This document shows, piece after piece, positions 13,062 through 25,800 of a DNA stretch of 64,000 nucleotides. The position numbers and the translations under genes are program-made. The number at the start of each line of letters is the position of its first letter. Position 1 is the stretch's first letter. This DNA is from Apostichopus japonicus. Lineage: Eukaryota > Echinodermata > Holothuroidea > Aspidochirotida > Stichopodidae. Location of the stretch: assembly GCF_037975245.1 (NCBI RefSeq), contig NC_092565.1, positions 10,219,499 through 10,283,498 on the forward strand, given 5' to 3'. Below the pieces are notes generated by a model. The model made no database searches. It saw only the letters and a list, made by a program, of their open reading frames with translations, and was not told the DNA's origin.

Positions 13062-13120
13062 TGTAGTACAGGTATATAGTACAGGTTAATATAGTACAGG
13101 TTATTATGTACAGTGCAGGT
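13062..13120. repeat. Short tandem TAGTACAGGT repeats
   Basis: Three to four degenerate copies of a roughly 16-bp unit containing AGTACAGGT. No function suggested. Confidence 0.6.
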
Positions 13121-14601
13121 TTTCATGAGGGCTGTTGTATGAGTTGTATTGCAATGTGAAATCACTGTAAACCGGACTAGTGTGCATTCAAGTTCACGAT
13201 CAGTGGAAGTGCATATATGCTGAAACTTTGTATGAGAGAGGAAGGACTATGGTGTAAAGAGGGGAAGGGGAGCAGATAGAAAGGGGGGGGGGGAAGGGAT
13301 GGCATAAATAGAGGCGCACGGTTGAATACAATATTTTTCACACTCTTTGTAAGACATCAGGCTATGACTGAATTTTGGATGTCAAGGGTTTCCTTAGTTT
13401 CACCATGGTCGTCCTGGTATGAAAGTGTCGATTGAGGTATTGCTGATATCATTTAAATTATTTGTTAACCTCGATGATTTAGAAACGTAATGACTGCTAA
13501 ATCATTCTATACTTTCCTGTGCTCTGTTTTGCGAGCTCAAAAGTCATGCGAGATGGTGGAGAAGGGCACTGAGGCCGATTGGGGAGGGGGTGGGGGTGGG
13601 GGTGGGGTGGGGTGGGTTCTGGTTAATTGTAGTCCTTATGAAACTAGCCATATCGTCAGATATGTGACTTATTCCAGGTGTCATTTTATGAGGTATTTAC
13701 ATCCATTCCGAATGGGTAATACCATTGAAAATTCACTTATGAAATGGCAATGAAAACGGCATTTACATTTTGTACGGGATAGCTGGGCGAGGGGGTGGGG
13801 CGGGAGGGGGGGGGTGAAGCTAAATACTCAACCTTCTTCCAGTAAGCAGATGGAAGTTTCAAGTATTTTTGGGGAATGAGTAAGTTTGCGAGGGATCATT
13901 ACGCAATGACATCATCACTTATATTGTTGCAGAAAAGACGGACACTTACTGATCGATTTCAATTCGTCAGTCGCTTTATTTAATGTTAAAGTTATCAAAA
14001 TGTTTTTACATCTTCTACGTCATCATAATTGTGTGACTATATCGATACTATAATTGACTACTCGTTAGTTGGTGACGAAAAATACCTCCAAGAACTTGAA
14101 TTTTGTTTTGTATTGGAATTCCAATCAGGCCACTCTGACAGGAGACAGATTTGTGGATGATATGTGTCTACCAAACTAATGCAACCCATGGTGCTTTCAT
14201 CAATATGAAGAAAGAAAAAAACATTCCAGGGCGATTCATGGAGATTTTTGTTTGATTTTTGTTCTTTCTGTAACTACTTTTGTGTTCTAACGGTATAATT
14301 AGGTGTATATTTTTATAAATTTTGAAACGTACAATAAGATGAAAATAGTAGTAAATAGACATTTGTCCATGATATATTTGACACTTCCTCTGGTCGTCCA
14401 GTCTGAAAAATGGCCATCCCATCAGCTTTTGTATTGTTAATGCAATAAGGGTTTCACTTAGTGTTATGTTCTACGCCAAGCATCCATATTTGATCTGCGA
14501 TATTTGAAGATCAAGCCGGAGGTGACCGAGTCTAGCGCATGGACATCCCTTCTGTTACCTATGTCCTATTCACCATTGTAATGCTAATACTGCTCGCTCG
14601 C

Positions 14602-15141
14602 TCACTCCGGCTTTATACGATTCTCGTACATTTCTTCATAGCCCGGCAAGATGTGTCCCACAACATTCATGATGTCTTGTGTGAGGTCTTCTTTGGTTGG
14701 TGTAGTATGTGTATTCGGCATGAAACAGGAACTCTTGAACGCCTTCTCAAAGACCCCCATTCGTTTCCCTATCACCACTTGATCCAGACTCCCCTTCCAA
14801 GTCTTCAGCGACTCTTCGCTTTCGTCCCACGTGAGATACTTTTCCTTGAATGGGATTCCCAGAGCGTCAAGGTACTTGGGAAGGATTTTATCAGGGTGAT
14901 TCATAAGGTCCTCGGCGTCGATAATGATTGGATTGGGGTCTTTGCCCGTCTCCTGGACATACTTCCACAAGAAGTGCATCCCATCTCTTTTGTAGAAAGA
15001 ATCTCTCAACATGGGTGATGAGTTGAACATGTCGAAATCGGCCGGGTCACCCTGGTGGTTGCTCACTCGGAGGATCATTTTTCTTTGAGAGAGGAGAAAC
15101 CGATGAGGATGGCGAATGAGAAAAGTGTGGCGACTGGGGAC
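14602..15141 (-). CDS. Sulfotransferase-like copy 2, exon 3 (terminal)
   Basis: Acceptor TCTCTGCAG|GTCCCC; residues 134-312 and the stop. It shows the 3'-phosphate-binding-like RHPHRFLLSQRK and ends GYEEMYENRIKPE. Confidence 0.85.
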   Translation of the reverse strand, partial: VPSRHTFLIRHPHRFLLSQRKMILRVSNHQGDPADFDMFNSSPMLRDSFYKRDGMHFLWKYVQETGKDPNPIIIDAEDLMNHPDKILPKYLDALGIPFKEKYLTWDESEESLKTWKGSLDQVVIGKRMGVFEKAFKSSCFMPNTHTTPTKEDLTQDIMNVVGHILPGYEEMYENRIKPE

Positions 15142-17250
15142 CTGCAGAGACAAGAGCAGAACATTATCGATTTATTATCTGACAGTTAGTAAATGAAACA
15201 TAGTTTCCCTATTTCCTCCCAACCATCATGCACCAACAGGTAAAAGTTTATTTCATTGGAGCGGACTGGAATAAAAGCACACTGTATTTCCCAATAAATA
15301 TAAGGGTGAACTGTAGTTGTCCGACATGATTCTTACTACAGGATATATATTTCTGGGGTGAATTGTTTTTTTCTCGAATTTTTCGTAGCCTACACCTTTG
15401 CCGAGACGAATTGCTGAATGTGTCACATGTATTTAAATGAACGAATTGAGTTTTGAGGAATATCTCAAAACGTTTGTAACTATGAATGGCGGATGATGTC
15501 CGCTACAAACAACGCGTGACGTCAGTTGATTAAGATTTTGCTTGTATGGAATTTGAACTTACATGATGTTAAGCAAGCATATAAGGTAGCACTAAAATAC
15601 ATTTCATCGATTTTGCATGGTAAATGATTGTAACTGATAAGCATTGTCACAAGTCATGGAAGTCTCAAAGTGTTACCCTTATATTCGGCATGTGATACAT
15701 TTGATTGGATATACTAATCCTATATACTTCATTAACATAAATCATCTAAATACAGAGAGGAAACAGTTACAACAACGTCTCAGACATTGTCGTCTAGTTT
15801 GACTGACAAAAAACTGCCAGACCCAGAACAATCATATCCTAAACACATGCACATACTAACAAAAAGGACACAGTTAAGTTTCCTAAAATAGTATTTTAAT
15901 GTGTTCAATGACTCCCTCCTTCTCTCTCCACTCTCCCTCCCCCTCCCCCCCCCCCCCCCCCCACGACCCTCTCTCTCTCCCTCTCCAACCCTTACATCTG
16001 GTAGGCAATCTACGCGATCCATTACAGCAGTGGCCAAGTCTTTAATCACGATGTATTTCTTTCCTTCTGCTGTCTCTTCTTCCTCCAGCATTGATTTTAT
16101 GTTTGGGAATCTGTTGGAAATTTAAATGAGAATATTGAGATACTTTCGAGTTTATCTACTCCTTTTTGGGGGGTTTGGGGAGGGGAGGGGGTAAGGAGTG
16201 TTTAAGTCAAATTAAGGTGTTTTGGTGCTCTTTTTCTTCATCTTTGAAGGATCCGAAATGGAAACCTCCTACATCTCCTTATATTCTATGCCGCCGCCAT
16301 ATGTTTCGCCCGGCAATGAGACTTTTTCGTTGTTGTCAAACCTGTCCCCACCAGTAAAATCGGTGAAGCAAGAATCTCTATGCAAATCATGCATGTACAA
16401 GATCCACACCTTCATCGTCACGCATTACTATATTGGTACTACCGTGGCGTTAGAGACATATATGTTAAAATGTATATACATATATAGTTTCACAGTGTGA
16501 CACTAGTGTGAAATACTACTAAGAAAACATTATTTTTCTGTGTTGAGTGCATAGCGACTAAGGGTACAGTAGCACATGTACACCCCTACCCCCTCCCCCT
16601 CCCCACCCCCCCAGGTTTGCTAAAATACTTCGATAGTGAGCATTTACATAAATAGTGCTCTCTCTCTTCCCTATGTTTGGTTTTGCAATCCATACAGAAG
16701 CGAGATGTCACTTCCTAAACATTCCCAGGCCATCAGTATTGGCACCACATGTTAACACGCTAAAATGAACTGTAAGCTTCCTAAGGGGATTCTTTCCCTC
16801 CAGGTTATAACCAGACCATCATGGGACTCTCAATGAGAGTAAAAAAAAAGACTTAAAGTGGAAGTCAAAGTTCTTGTTTGAGCATGGGTGACCATTAACA
16901 TACTTTTTCAGCATAGTAAGTTGCAATACTGGTGACCTGTCTAAGACAATGCAAGGTGAAACTTACGTAAATTTGTCTGCAGATAAAAATCGTCCATCAG
17001 AAAATTCATTTGGTTGATCTGCTATGGTTTTCATCATTGCTGCAAATTGTTCAAAAATGATTGCGATTGGGCTTCCAGGTTCCATCGCTTGGGGATTCGC
17101 CATCAGCTCGCCATTAAAAGCTACGCAATAGGGTTCGTGCCATGTTTGTACACCTTCAACAAAGCTAAGACATTTTTCAAAAGCCGTCGAGATCGATCTT
17201 GGCCAACACCATACAAATATTCGTGTTTGTTTCGCTGGTTTCGATGCCAT
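14602..17250 (-). CDS. Sulfotransferase-like P-loop protein, copy 2 (3 exons, 312 aa)
   Basis: Minus-strand exons are 17250-16967, 16110-15996 and 15141-14602, with GT-AG introns of 856 and 854 bp. The frame is 284 + 115 + 540 nt, 312 residues, exactly the length of copy 1 although exons 1 and 2 differ by compensating 6-nt changes. Motifs match copy 1: WCWPRSISTA (residues 14-23) at the PAPS-loop position, VQTWHEPY after it, RHTFLIRHPHRFLLSQRK opening exon 3, and the C-terminal IIDAEDLMNHPDKILPKYL / LGIPFKEKYLTW. By eye the last exons are about 70% identical, so this is an established tandem duplicate, not a recent one. Expected to be a cytosolic sulfotransferase-fold protein; the acceptor substrate is unknown. 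The start ATG at 17250 (AAGGATGG) is the only good in-frame one. Confidence 0.85.
15996..16110 (-). CDS. Sulfotransferase-like copy 2, exon 2
   Basis: Acceptor TTCCAACAG|ATTCCC and donor CCAGAT|GTAAGG enclose 115 nt, residues 95-133 (FPNIKSMLEEEETAEGKKYI and on to DCLPD). An 18-base C run (15945-15962) sits 34 bases into the following intron. Confidence 0.82.
16967..17250 (-). CDS. Sulfotransferase-like copy 2, exon 1
   Basis: Residues 1-94 plus two bases of codon 95, starting MASKPAKQTRIFVWCWPRS. The donor is TTTAC|GTAAGT. The phase is the same as in copy 1. Confidence 0.85.
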
Positions 17251-18498
17251 CCTTGGGTTAGAGCAGAGAAGAAACTTACATACTGCATGTGCTTACTCTA
17301 TCAGTTCGACCATGTTCAGAAAATATGCATGAAATTCGTGAGCATCGTCAGACAGTCAAAAAATGTAACGGCAACTTAATTCCTATCTCGATTAATACTT
17401 TGCGGCGAAACACCAGAGAGAGAAAGGGGGGAGGGGGGGGGGGGGGGGGTAGAGGGTTTGGGATGTAACATTTGTGTTTTCAAACCCCTTATGCATTTAG
17501 TCTTGACGGTCTAAATTTTATTGGGCCAAATTTTTTGAGAGTGCCCAAAAATTATAAAATTGCATTAACTTGCCATAAATTGCCATAAATCGGATTGTAT
17601 CAAACTTGGAATACAGTTGTTGGTTAATAGCTGGTACCTGTGGGTCTGATTATTTTAATGCCCATTTGGGCCCAATATTTTGTCGAGCCATTTTGTTAAC
17701 CAATTTTTGTTTAGACTTTGTATTGGGCCCAAATGTTTTTGTGCCAACGTTTCTCTTATTTCAATTTTGGATAGTGCCATTGGGCTCTTGCATGTGATAT
17801 GTACTTACTTTACTATTGGAATGACTGACATATGCAAGACATTTATTTTCCTTTAAGCAACGAACCATAGTGACCAATGGGTTTTAGTTATACTATGTCA
17901 CCAAATAGAATTTGTCGACATGATAACTGATTCATGGCACATTCCTTTATATGATGCCGCATTAGTCAATAGATCATCCTCTTAATTTTGCTTTGCACAA
18001 GTTGACTTTTAACATGACTTGTATGGCTTACCACATTCTATGTTTAGGCATCGGAACCACTGAACGTTTTTGTTTTCTGGTTTTTATGATTTGGCGTGTT
18101 TATGTGCGTGTAATAATAAATCAAATACAACCACAATATATGGGTCCACCCAGCCCGGCGCCCGAAAGTTTTTGGGGCTCAGAGGGTCCACAGAAATGTA
18201 GGCCTGAATGTTCTTGCAAAGAACATATACATACTATGTAGTTACATCACCACACCAAGCATTAACTTAATCGGACATACGGTTGCAGAGATATTGACAT
18301 TTTAACGAGTTAATGGTAAGGCCCGCCCACTCATAAATAATCATGAGATGGAACCAAAACCAAAAGGGTACATCTACCCATCATATGACATCTATCTACC
18401 AAGTATAACACTGATTCAACTTATTTTAGTTGAGATATCTTGTTTACAATTCGTTTTTCGACGATTTCCCATTAAGCCCCAACCCTACATGAATATTT
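17251..18498. other. No gene recognised
   Basis: AT-rich DNA upstream of sulfotransferase copy 2, so its promoter and 5' UTR should lie next to 17251. No TATA box can be placed with confidence. A 17-base G run lies at 17433-17449. Confidence 0.4.
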
Positions 18499-20059
18499 AG
18501 CCACTTGGTCCCTAGTGTACTGAAGCATACATGGAAGCCACTTGGTCTCCAGTGTACTGAAGCATACATGGACGCCACTTGATCCCCAGTGTACTGAAGC
18601 ATACATGGGGGCCACTTGGTCCCTAGTGTACTGAAGCATACATGGAAGCCACTTGGTCCCAGTGTACTGAAGCATACATGGGGGCCACTTGGTCCCCAGT
18701 GTACTGAAGCATACATGGAATCCACTTGGTCCCCAGTGTACTGAAGCATATATGGAAGCCACTTGGTCCCTAGTGTACTGAAGCATACATGGGGGCCACT
18801 TGGTCCCCAGTGTACTGAAGCATACATGGAATCCACTTGGTCCCCAGTGTACTGAAGCATATATGAAAGCCACTTGGTCCCCAGTGTACTGAAGTATACA
18901 TGGAAGCCACTTGGTCCCCAGTGTACTGAAGCATATATGAAAGCCACTTGGTCCCCAGTGTACTGAAGCATACATGGGGGCCACTTGGTCCCCAGTGTAC
19001 TGAAGCATATATAGAAGCCACTTGGTCCCTAGTGTACTGAAGCATACATGGAAGCCACTTGGTCCCCAGTGTACTGAAGCATACATGGAAGCCACTTGGT
19101 CCCCAGTGTACTGAAGTATACATGGAAGCCACTTGGTCCCCAGTGTACTGAAGCATATATGGAAGCCACTTGGTCCCCAGTGTACTGAAGCATACATGGG
19201 GGCCACTTGGTCCCCAGTGTACTGAAGCATATATGGAATCCACTTGGTCCCCAGTGTACTGAAGCATATATGGAAGCCACTTGGTCCCTAGCGTACTGAA
19301 GCATACATGGGGGCCACTTGGTCCCCAGTGCACTGAAGCATACATGGAAGCCACTTGGTCCCCAGTGTACTGAAGCATATATGGAAGCCACTTGGTCCCT
19401 AGTGTACTGAAGCATACATGGGGCCACTTGGTCCCCAGTGTACTGAAGCATATATAGAAGCCACTTGGTCCCTAGTGTACTGAAGCATACATGGAAGCCA
19501 CTTGGTCCCCAGTGTACTGAAGCATACATGGAAGCCACTTGGTCCCCAGTGTACTGAAGCATACATGGGGGCCACTTGGTCCCCAGTGTACTGAAGCATA
19601 TATGGAAGCCACTTGGTCCCTAGTGTACTGAAGCATACATGGAAGCCACTTGGTCCCAGTGTACTGAAGCATACATAGAAGCCACTTGGTCCCTAGTGTA
19701 CTGAAACATACATGGGGGCCACTTGGTCCCCAGTGTACTGAAGCATACATGGAAGCCACTTGGTCCCCAGTGTACTGAAGCATACATGGGGCCCACTTGG
19801 TCCCCAGTGTACTGAAGCATATATGGAAGCCACTTGGTCCCTAGTGTACTGAAGCATACATGGAAGCCACTTGGTCCCAGTGTACTGAAGCATACATAGA
19901 AGCCACTTGGTCCCTAGTGTACTGAAACATACATGGGGGCCACTTGGTCCCCAGTGTACTGAAGCATACATGGAAGCCACTTGGTCCCCAGTGTACTGAA
20001 GCATACATGGGGCCCACTTGGTCCCTAGTGTACTGAAGCATACATGGAAGCCACTTGGT
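18499..20059. repeat. 37-bp minisatellite, about 42 units
   Basis: Consensus unit in two parts: CACTTGGTCCCCAGTGTAC then TGAAGCATACATGGAAGC. Variation is confined to a few positions (TCCCC/TCCCT, CATACA/CATATA, GGAAGC/GGGGGC/GGAATC), and a few units are 36 bp. A block of about 221 bp (six units, one short) starting at 19621 is repeated starting at 19842, showing higher-order duplication. Because 37 is not a multiple of 3, three units make 37 codons and all three minus-strand frames stay open for long stretches; I treat those frames as non-coding. Confidence 0.97.
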
Positions 20060-22564
20060 ATATATCACTCAACTTGTGCTTCTTGAGGTATCGTGATTAC
20101 AAGCTGACCGTCACATACAGACACTGTCACTCGCGCACACACACACTTACACCTACATACACACGCCAGCAACCTTGCAAATGTTACTGAGCCTTCGGCA
20201 AAAAGTAGTGCAGATACTCTACTTGACAAACCCGATCCGCTATGTTTTATTAAATTCAATCCTGACAAAGAGACTAGAAAGCAACTAGTACCTGGTTTTG
20301 CCGTCACACTCGGTACGCTATCGTATAGTGATCCCGGCTAACGCTAAATAATTGCGTATCCACAGTAGCTGCAACCTAGTCAAATAGGAAAACTATACGA
20401 ATAGAAAATGCATTATATAGATATAGTTGTACATGTTACAAAGTCATTATGAAGGTGACAAAAATTAGGCATATACCTTGATGTTCTTCAGCCTGCTACG
20501 CCAAGGTTTTCCTCACCGTTTGGAATGGTAAGAACTGAGAGCATTCGACCTGCAATGTTCCCAGAGATACCCAACGTAGTCTAAATGCGCTTTTGCACAC
20601 AAAATCAGCTTCTTCTTTTGTCGTTATGAGTGTGTAAATATCTAAAAAGCTTATATGCAACTGTACAACAGGCATAAGAGAGTGGCGCTATGCATTTTTC
20701 TATAAACCAACATTTTGTGATGGTATTTATTTTTGTGTCAATTCATGCACAGCCAACAGTATCCCACCGGGCATGCACCTAGAGAGATATTCCGTATGCG
20801 AACACTAATTTTTCTTAAATTCAAACCTAAATGCACTTGAAAAGGATGGATGAACATTTGCAGCAACGTACAGAGATACATGAAGCGTGGTAGGTGAAGC
20901 TGCGGGTCTTTAAAACAATCAGAAAAGGATGTTTTTATTTAATTATCATATCCAAAGAAGTCGCAAATCTTGAGTAAGGGGAGTGATGCCGTATCACGTT
21001 AAAATGTTCAATATGAAAATTTGAATGTTTTTAAAAATGTCTGGAAGAACTCCTTTTATTAGGTAAGCCTCTGATTACGTCAGCTCCTCCATCAAATAAC
21101 AGCGGGGATGGGGGAGGGGGCTTTGTGAGACCCAAACGTAGGTTCACTGTCGGTAATTGCTAGCCTAAGAGAACGTAACGCAGCACGATTTAGTTAGAGA
21201 AGAGTAAGCGATTGGGACGAAGGGTGTGTGTTTGTTGGGGTAGAGGGTGGGGGGGGGCTAAGGTATCAGCGGAAATGAATGTATATGACAACACACTTCA
21301 TTCATTGTTTTAAGTCAAGAAATGCGGTAACCATACCGCTCTTTGCGGCATTAACAATGGTATTAGAATTGGGGATAAAAAGGTGAGAGGGATTGTTGGA
21401 AGGCGGGGGCGAAGGGTGGGGGGGGGGGGGGAGGGGAGGGAGTACTTGTGGGATAGGAAGACAAACAGACGACCCAGTTACTTTGATTTAGCTGTGGATC
21501 AGGTTGAGAGATACAAACTCAGCCATCGATATTACATGAGCTTAACATACCTGGACCCCAGTCCATGGAAACTCAGGGAGTTATTTTCTTCACACCCACG
21601 CCCCACCCCACCAGCCCCACCCCGAACCACCACCACGACTGATATCGTTGGGATTATGTATAGTTGTTCTGCACGATTTACGCCATGTATATGAAGTATA
21701 TAAGACGATAGTGCGGACGGTATATAAACCCAAGTGCCAGGTAACTCTAGCCCATACCACTTCACTATGCGCATGTCCAGTTGAATTCAAGCAATGGCAA
21801 AAATCCTAATGTTCGAGCCATTCAGAGGCGTCAGTCGCCATGGTCAGACCCTGCGGAAATATAATGTCACTTTTCTTTTCTGTTATCTTTCCGAAATGGA
21901 AAATTCACTATTCTTTAGCCCTAACTTTCCCGGGCCCCTCCATATATTCCTGGGCCCCGACTAGACTAGGGACCACGGTCTGTATAGCCCCTCCCACCCC
22001 ACCCTACCCCACCCCACCCCTACCCCATCCCCCACAACTTCTTCTCATCAAGTCCGATAGCTTATATTAACATTCAAAAGTACAACAACAAAAAAACAGA
22101 AAAGAAAGTGTTTTGTTTAAGTTATTCTATTTGCTTTACAAATATGAGCAAATGGGTGAAAGTGTGATAACCACATCGTGAATGTACAAATGGTAGGAAA
22201 TGAAAAACGGGTGAGGAAATTCCCTATTTGATGACTTGACATTTTCCGGGTTTTCATTTCTGGTTACCGTGTATCGGAAAACCAGTTCAATTTTGCATAT
22301 GATACATGCAACCTCTTTGAATATCCTTTATGTTAAGACTTGTTTTTGAAGTTTGATTTGATTGGTATATACACTCTAGACTAAGCTTATATGCTTACCT
22401 ATAAGCATATCTTAAGCTTGCCAAAGTAATCCTTGCACTGTACAAAGGTTTAATCTTAAATTTGAAAGCAATTACAAGCATGGTTTAAGTGTTCTCATGT
22501 CGTTCTTCCATGTCGTATATATTACCATCCAATATCATAAAGATTATCCGATCATAGGTTGTAA
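20060..22564. other. No gene recognised
   Basis: About 2.5 kb of unique-looking AT-rich DNA with G or C runs (21249-21256, 21418-21431, about 21990-22035). The part next to 22564 is the expected GST 3' UTR; TTTAAT at 22449-22454 (ATTAAA on the minus strand) is a weak polyadenylation candidate about 110 bases past the stop. Confidence 0.4.
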
Positions 22565-22729
22565 CTATTTGGAGTAGTAAGCCTTAATCTTTGGTACTGC
22601 GGCTATCTTCTCGTGATGGGCCTTCAATTTTGGGAATTTGCTCAAGTCAACCTTAAGTTTCGACTTTTGGGTGAGATTATTAGAAGCCTCTCGTAAGGCT
22701 ACAAATATGGCGATGTCTGCAGCGGTTAG
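22565..22729 (-). CDS. Sigma GST, exon 5 (terminal)
   Basis: Acceptor CTTTTAG|CTAACC; residues 156-209 and TAG, beginning LTAADIAIFVALREAS and ending IKAYYSK. It carries the N-capping/TAAD helix characteristic of GST C-terminal domains. Confidence 0.92.
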   Translation of the reverse strand, partial: LTAADIAIFVALREASNNLTQKSKLKVDLSKFPKLKAHHEKIAAVPKIKAYYSK

Positions 22730-22842
22730 CTAAAAGAGATAAAACAGAACACAAAATGTTGATTATTTATTAAATTATATTATTATATATGTATTATACA
22801 TATATATATATATATATTTTATATCATATATACATATATATA

Positions 22843-22890
<48 letters not shown>

Positions 22891-25800
22891 CATGGCTAGT
22901 AATGACTAAGATAATTGATCTTCATAGAAGTTTCTTTGGCAAAAGATTATGAATATTTGTCAATGCATCTGGCAACAGCAGAGCGAATCATGAAGTGGAT
23001 TTATTTCTTTTACCGAAAGTTGCATTTCGAAGAAAATGTAACTACAGAAAACAAACCTCCGCTAAGTCCCGGAAATAGTCCTAATGCATCACATTTTCAA
23101 GGATAAATCAACAAGAAGGTTTCAACAGAACAGATGACATCACAAACCACCAATTGAGATCCTGGAGACATAGTCTCCATTTCCTGGAGCTATAGTCAAT
23201 GCAGGTTACATTCAAACAACCATCTCGAGGAAGGGACCAGATACTGAGATAGGGTTGTCAACAAACTGTCTTTTTGTATCCTAGAGATAAACTTTGTGCT
23301 TCAAACAGTGCCACCAAAATATACCTCATTTATATTGAGAGAAGAAAATAAGGAGTTACTTACCTTACTTCCCACGAGGAATCCACTCTTACTGTGGCTA
23401 AGAAGCCTTTCCAGATAGGCTCCCTGTGTCTCTAGACCTTTCAAGAATTTTTCAGCGTCTTCATCAGGCTGTAAAAACAAAACAAGATGAATTTTATATC
23501 ATTACTAATCATTATGAGAAACCAAATTAGGCGCGGAATGGTTATTCCGTAACGCCTCTGCATTGTTCGTTTATGAAAAACACCTTTTTTCATTTTTTTA
23601 AAGCGAAATAATGCCTTTTGTGTTCATTTAATATAAGCTTCTTTGTTGAGAAATTAAAGAAAAAACAATAATGAAAAAGTGCTGTTTCCATGAAAAGTTG
23701 AAACAAACCAATTAAACTTGCCCTTGTGTTGAAAACTGTAACTACTGGATGTCTTATGTGGATTGCCTAACCAAATAAAAGTCACACGTCCCAATACCCC
23801 TCGAAGTTTGAGTATCCCCCCCCCCCCTCCATCCTCTTCTGACGCCTCTGGTGAGGATACTTACTTTGCTTGAAAAGGTAATAGGGACGTATAGCTTTAG
23901 GAAGTCATCATAGATTATTAGGATACTATCCACCAAAACCTTCTCGGCATCTGAACTTCCGTCAAGACCTGTGTATTAGGCAGACCGGACATAATAAAAT
24001 ATAATCATTTTGGTTACATTTGTGTATTTATACTTCATAGGTTATGAAGATTATGAGGGCTAACGGCTTGTTCGATGAAAACTGTGCATGTTGTAAGTTT
24101 AATCGATATGATGTTACACCATAATAGTCTCTTTGATCCCTGATACTCGAAGTGGGAATCGCAGCCATTTTTAAGGACGCCACAAGGGGGGGGGGGGGGA
24201 GGGGCGGGGTCGCAAGTAAACATTCAGAAGAAATTCTAAATTGCTGATATTTGTGGAAGAAAAAGTACAGGAAAAATCGTGAGTTTACTAAAATTACTTT
24301 AAAAAGTTGCAAAAAAGAAGCCTTCTCCCATGCACGTTTAAAATCCTGCAGGCACGCAAATTGATACCTCCACCCCGCCCCTCCCCCTCCCCCGTAAATC
24401 CCTTGCCTCAACATCCGTCACTGGCGGGTAACCAAGATTATCAAGGTGGAAATTGGGGGTCACCACGCAACAAAATAAAAAGGGGGGATACGAGCGCCTC
24501 ATACCAAGAAACACTCAATACCATGGGATTTATATTTACGTTTTCTCACAAAAACGGAGGCCTCTACAGTCAAACTGTTGTTTACTATGTAAGACCGTAT
24601 TCTAAAAACGCCGAAAAATTAACATGTTATAGTAAACTAAGAATTAATTCGTCAGCCGTGCAATAAAGTATAAACCTTTTAGCTAGCTAGCTAGCTATAG
24701 CCTCTTAGTTATATTGCTACTATATCGTTACGTACCTAGCTTTCTAGCTACGAATCGGAGAGCGGGAATACTCTGGCTCACGACAACCGTAGAACCACCT
24801 TCCACTACCTCAAGATGTGGTAACCAAGGAAACTTGAAGACTGGATCATTTGCAAGACCTGTGTAAGAAAACCAGTAAGAAAAAGTGATGTTAATAGTTT
24901 TTAAGACGAACTTGGAATAGGAATATATCGCCTAGGGTTACATTTTAAGTATCATCACTTGTAGTTCGCTTGAGTATAAAGTAAAAAGGTTTGCCCCTCA
25001 ACTGCATAGAAGTCACATGTCCCACTGCCCGTCGATCGTTCCGCAACTCCAGATTGAACCCTATTCAACCGCCCCTGGACATCAATTTGGTTCTTTCTTA
25101 AACTACAAAACATTACATTCAACTTGCTGCATACCAATATATACAGCTTCGGATTTAAGGGTTTTATAACACGCTATAATGTGGAACAGGCAGCCTGGCA
25201 AACTTTTACAACCAAGTGACAATATACCACGTGACTATGGGCGACAGATCATGTGAAGAATACGTCACTTGATAAAGAATAAATCAAACTCCTATGTTTT
25301 AGTCCCCAACGCACAGAATAAACAAGATTTCATTTCCAGGGTGGATGTTACAAGAAATTATGACCATCGTTTGGACATTGAAGTTTATTTTCGACAGTAT
25401 AGAGTATTGTTCGTGGTGATGGCACCATAATGTCTTTAATGGTGGTGATGGTGGTGGGTGGGGGGGGGGGGTGATTTGGCGAAGTGACTTTCAAGCAGCA
25501 GTTCAAAGGCTCAAACAGTTTGGGTCAACAAACAGTTTGAAAGTCAAAATCCTATCTGTATTAAGTTGCACACAAATTTAGGGGCAGAATTACTTCAGTT
25601 TTGTTTCACCAGAGTCGACTGGGTAAGGGAACGGGGGGAGGAATTGCCATTACAATTGAGTAAAACATAACACCTCCCTTCTCCGCTCCCCGTTGGTACC
25701 GCAAATGGCTGTTACTTTTACCGGTTACAGGCGAACAAGATTTGTCTTTGATCGCAATAGCAAGCCTATATCACATGACCATGCAGTAGTTAGAGACTCA

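Larger units (their letters stand above)
8115..14601. other. Intergenic region between the two sulfotransferase-like genes
   Basis: About 6.5 kb without a recognisable exon. It holds transposon fragments (10472-10850, 11051-11299), a (TA)n array, a tRNA-like SINE head (12029-12095), short tandem TAGTACAGGT copies at 13062-13120, and many G or C runs. A TTTATT (AATAAA on the minus strand) at 13975-13980 could be the polyadenylation signal of copy 2, about 620 bases past its stop. Confidence 0.5.

Noticed and set aside
18444-20068. Several long open frames (up to about 250 codons) on the minus strand
   Set aside because: They are read-throughs of the 37-bp minisatellite in all three frames, without start context, domain content or a bounding exon structure.
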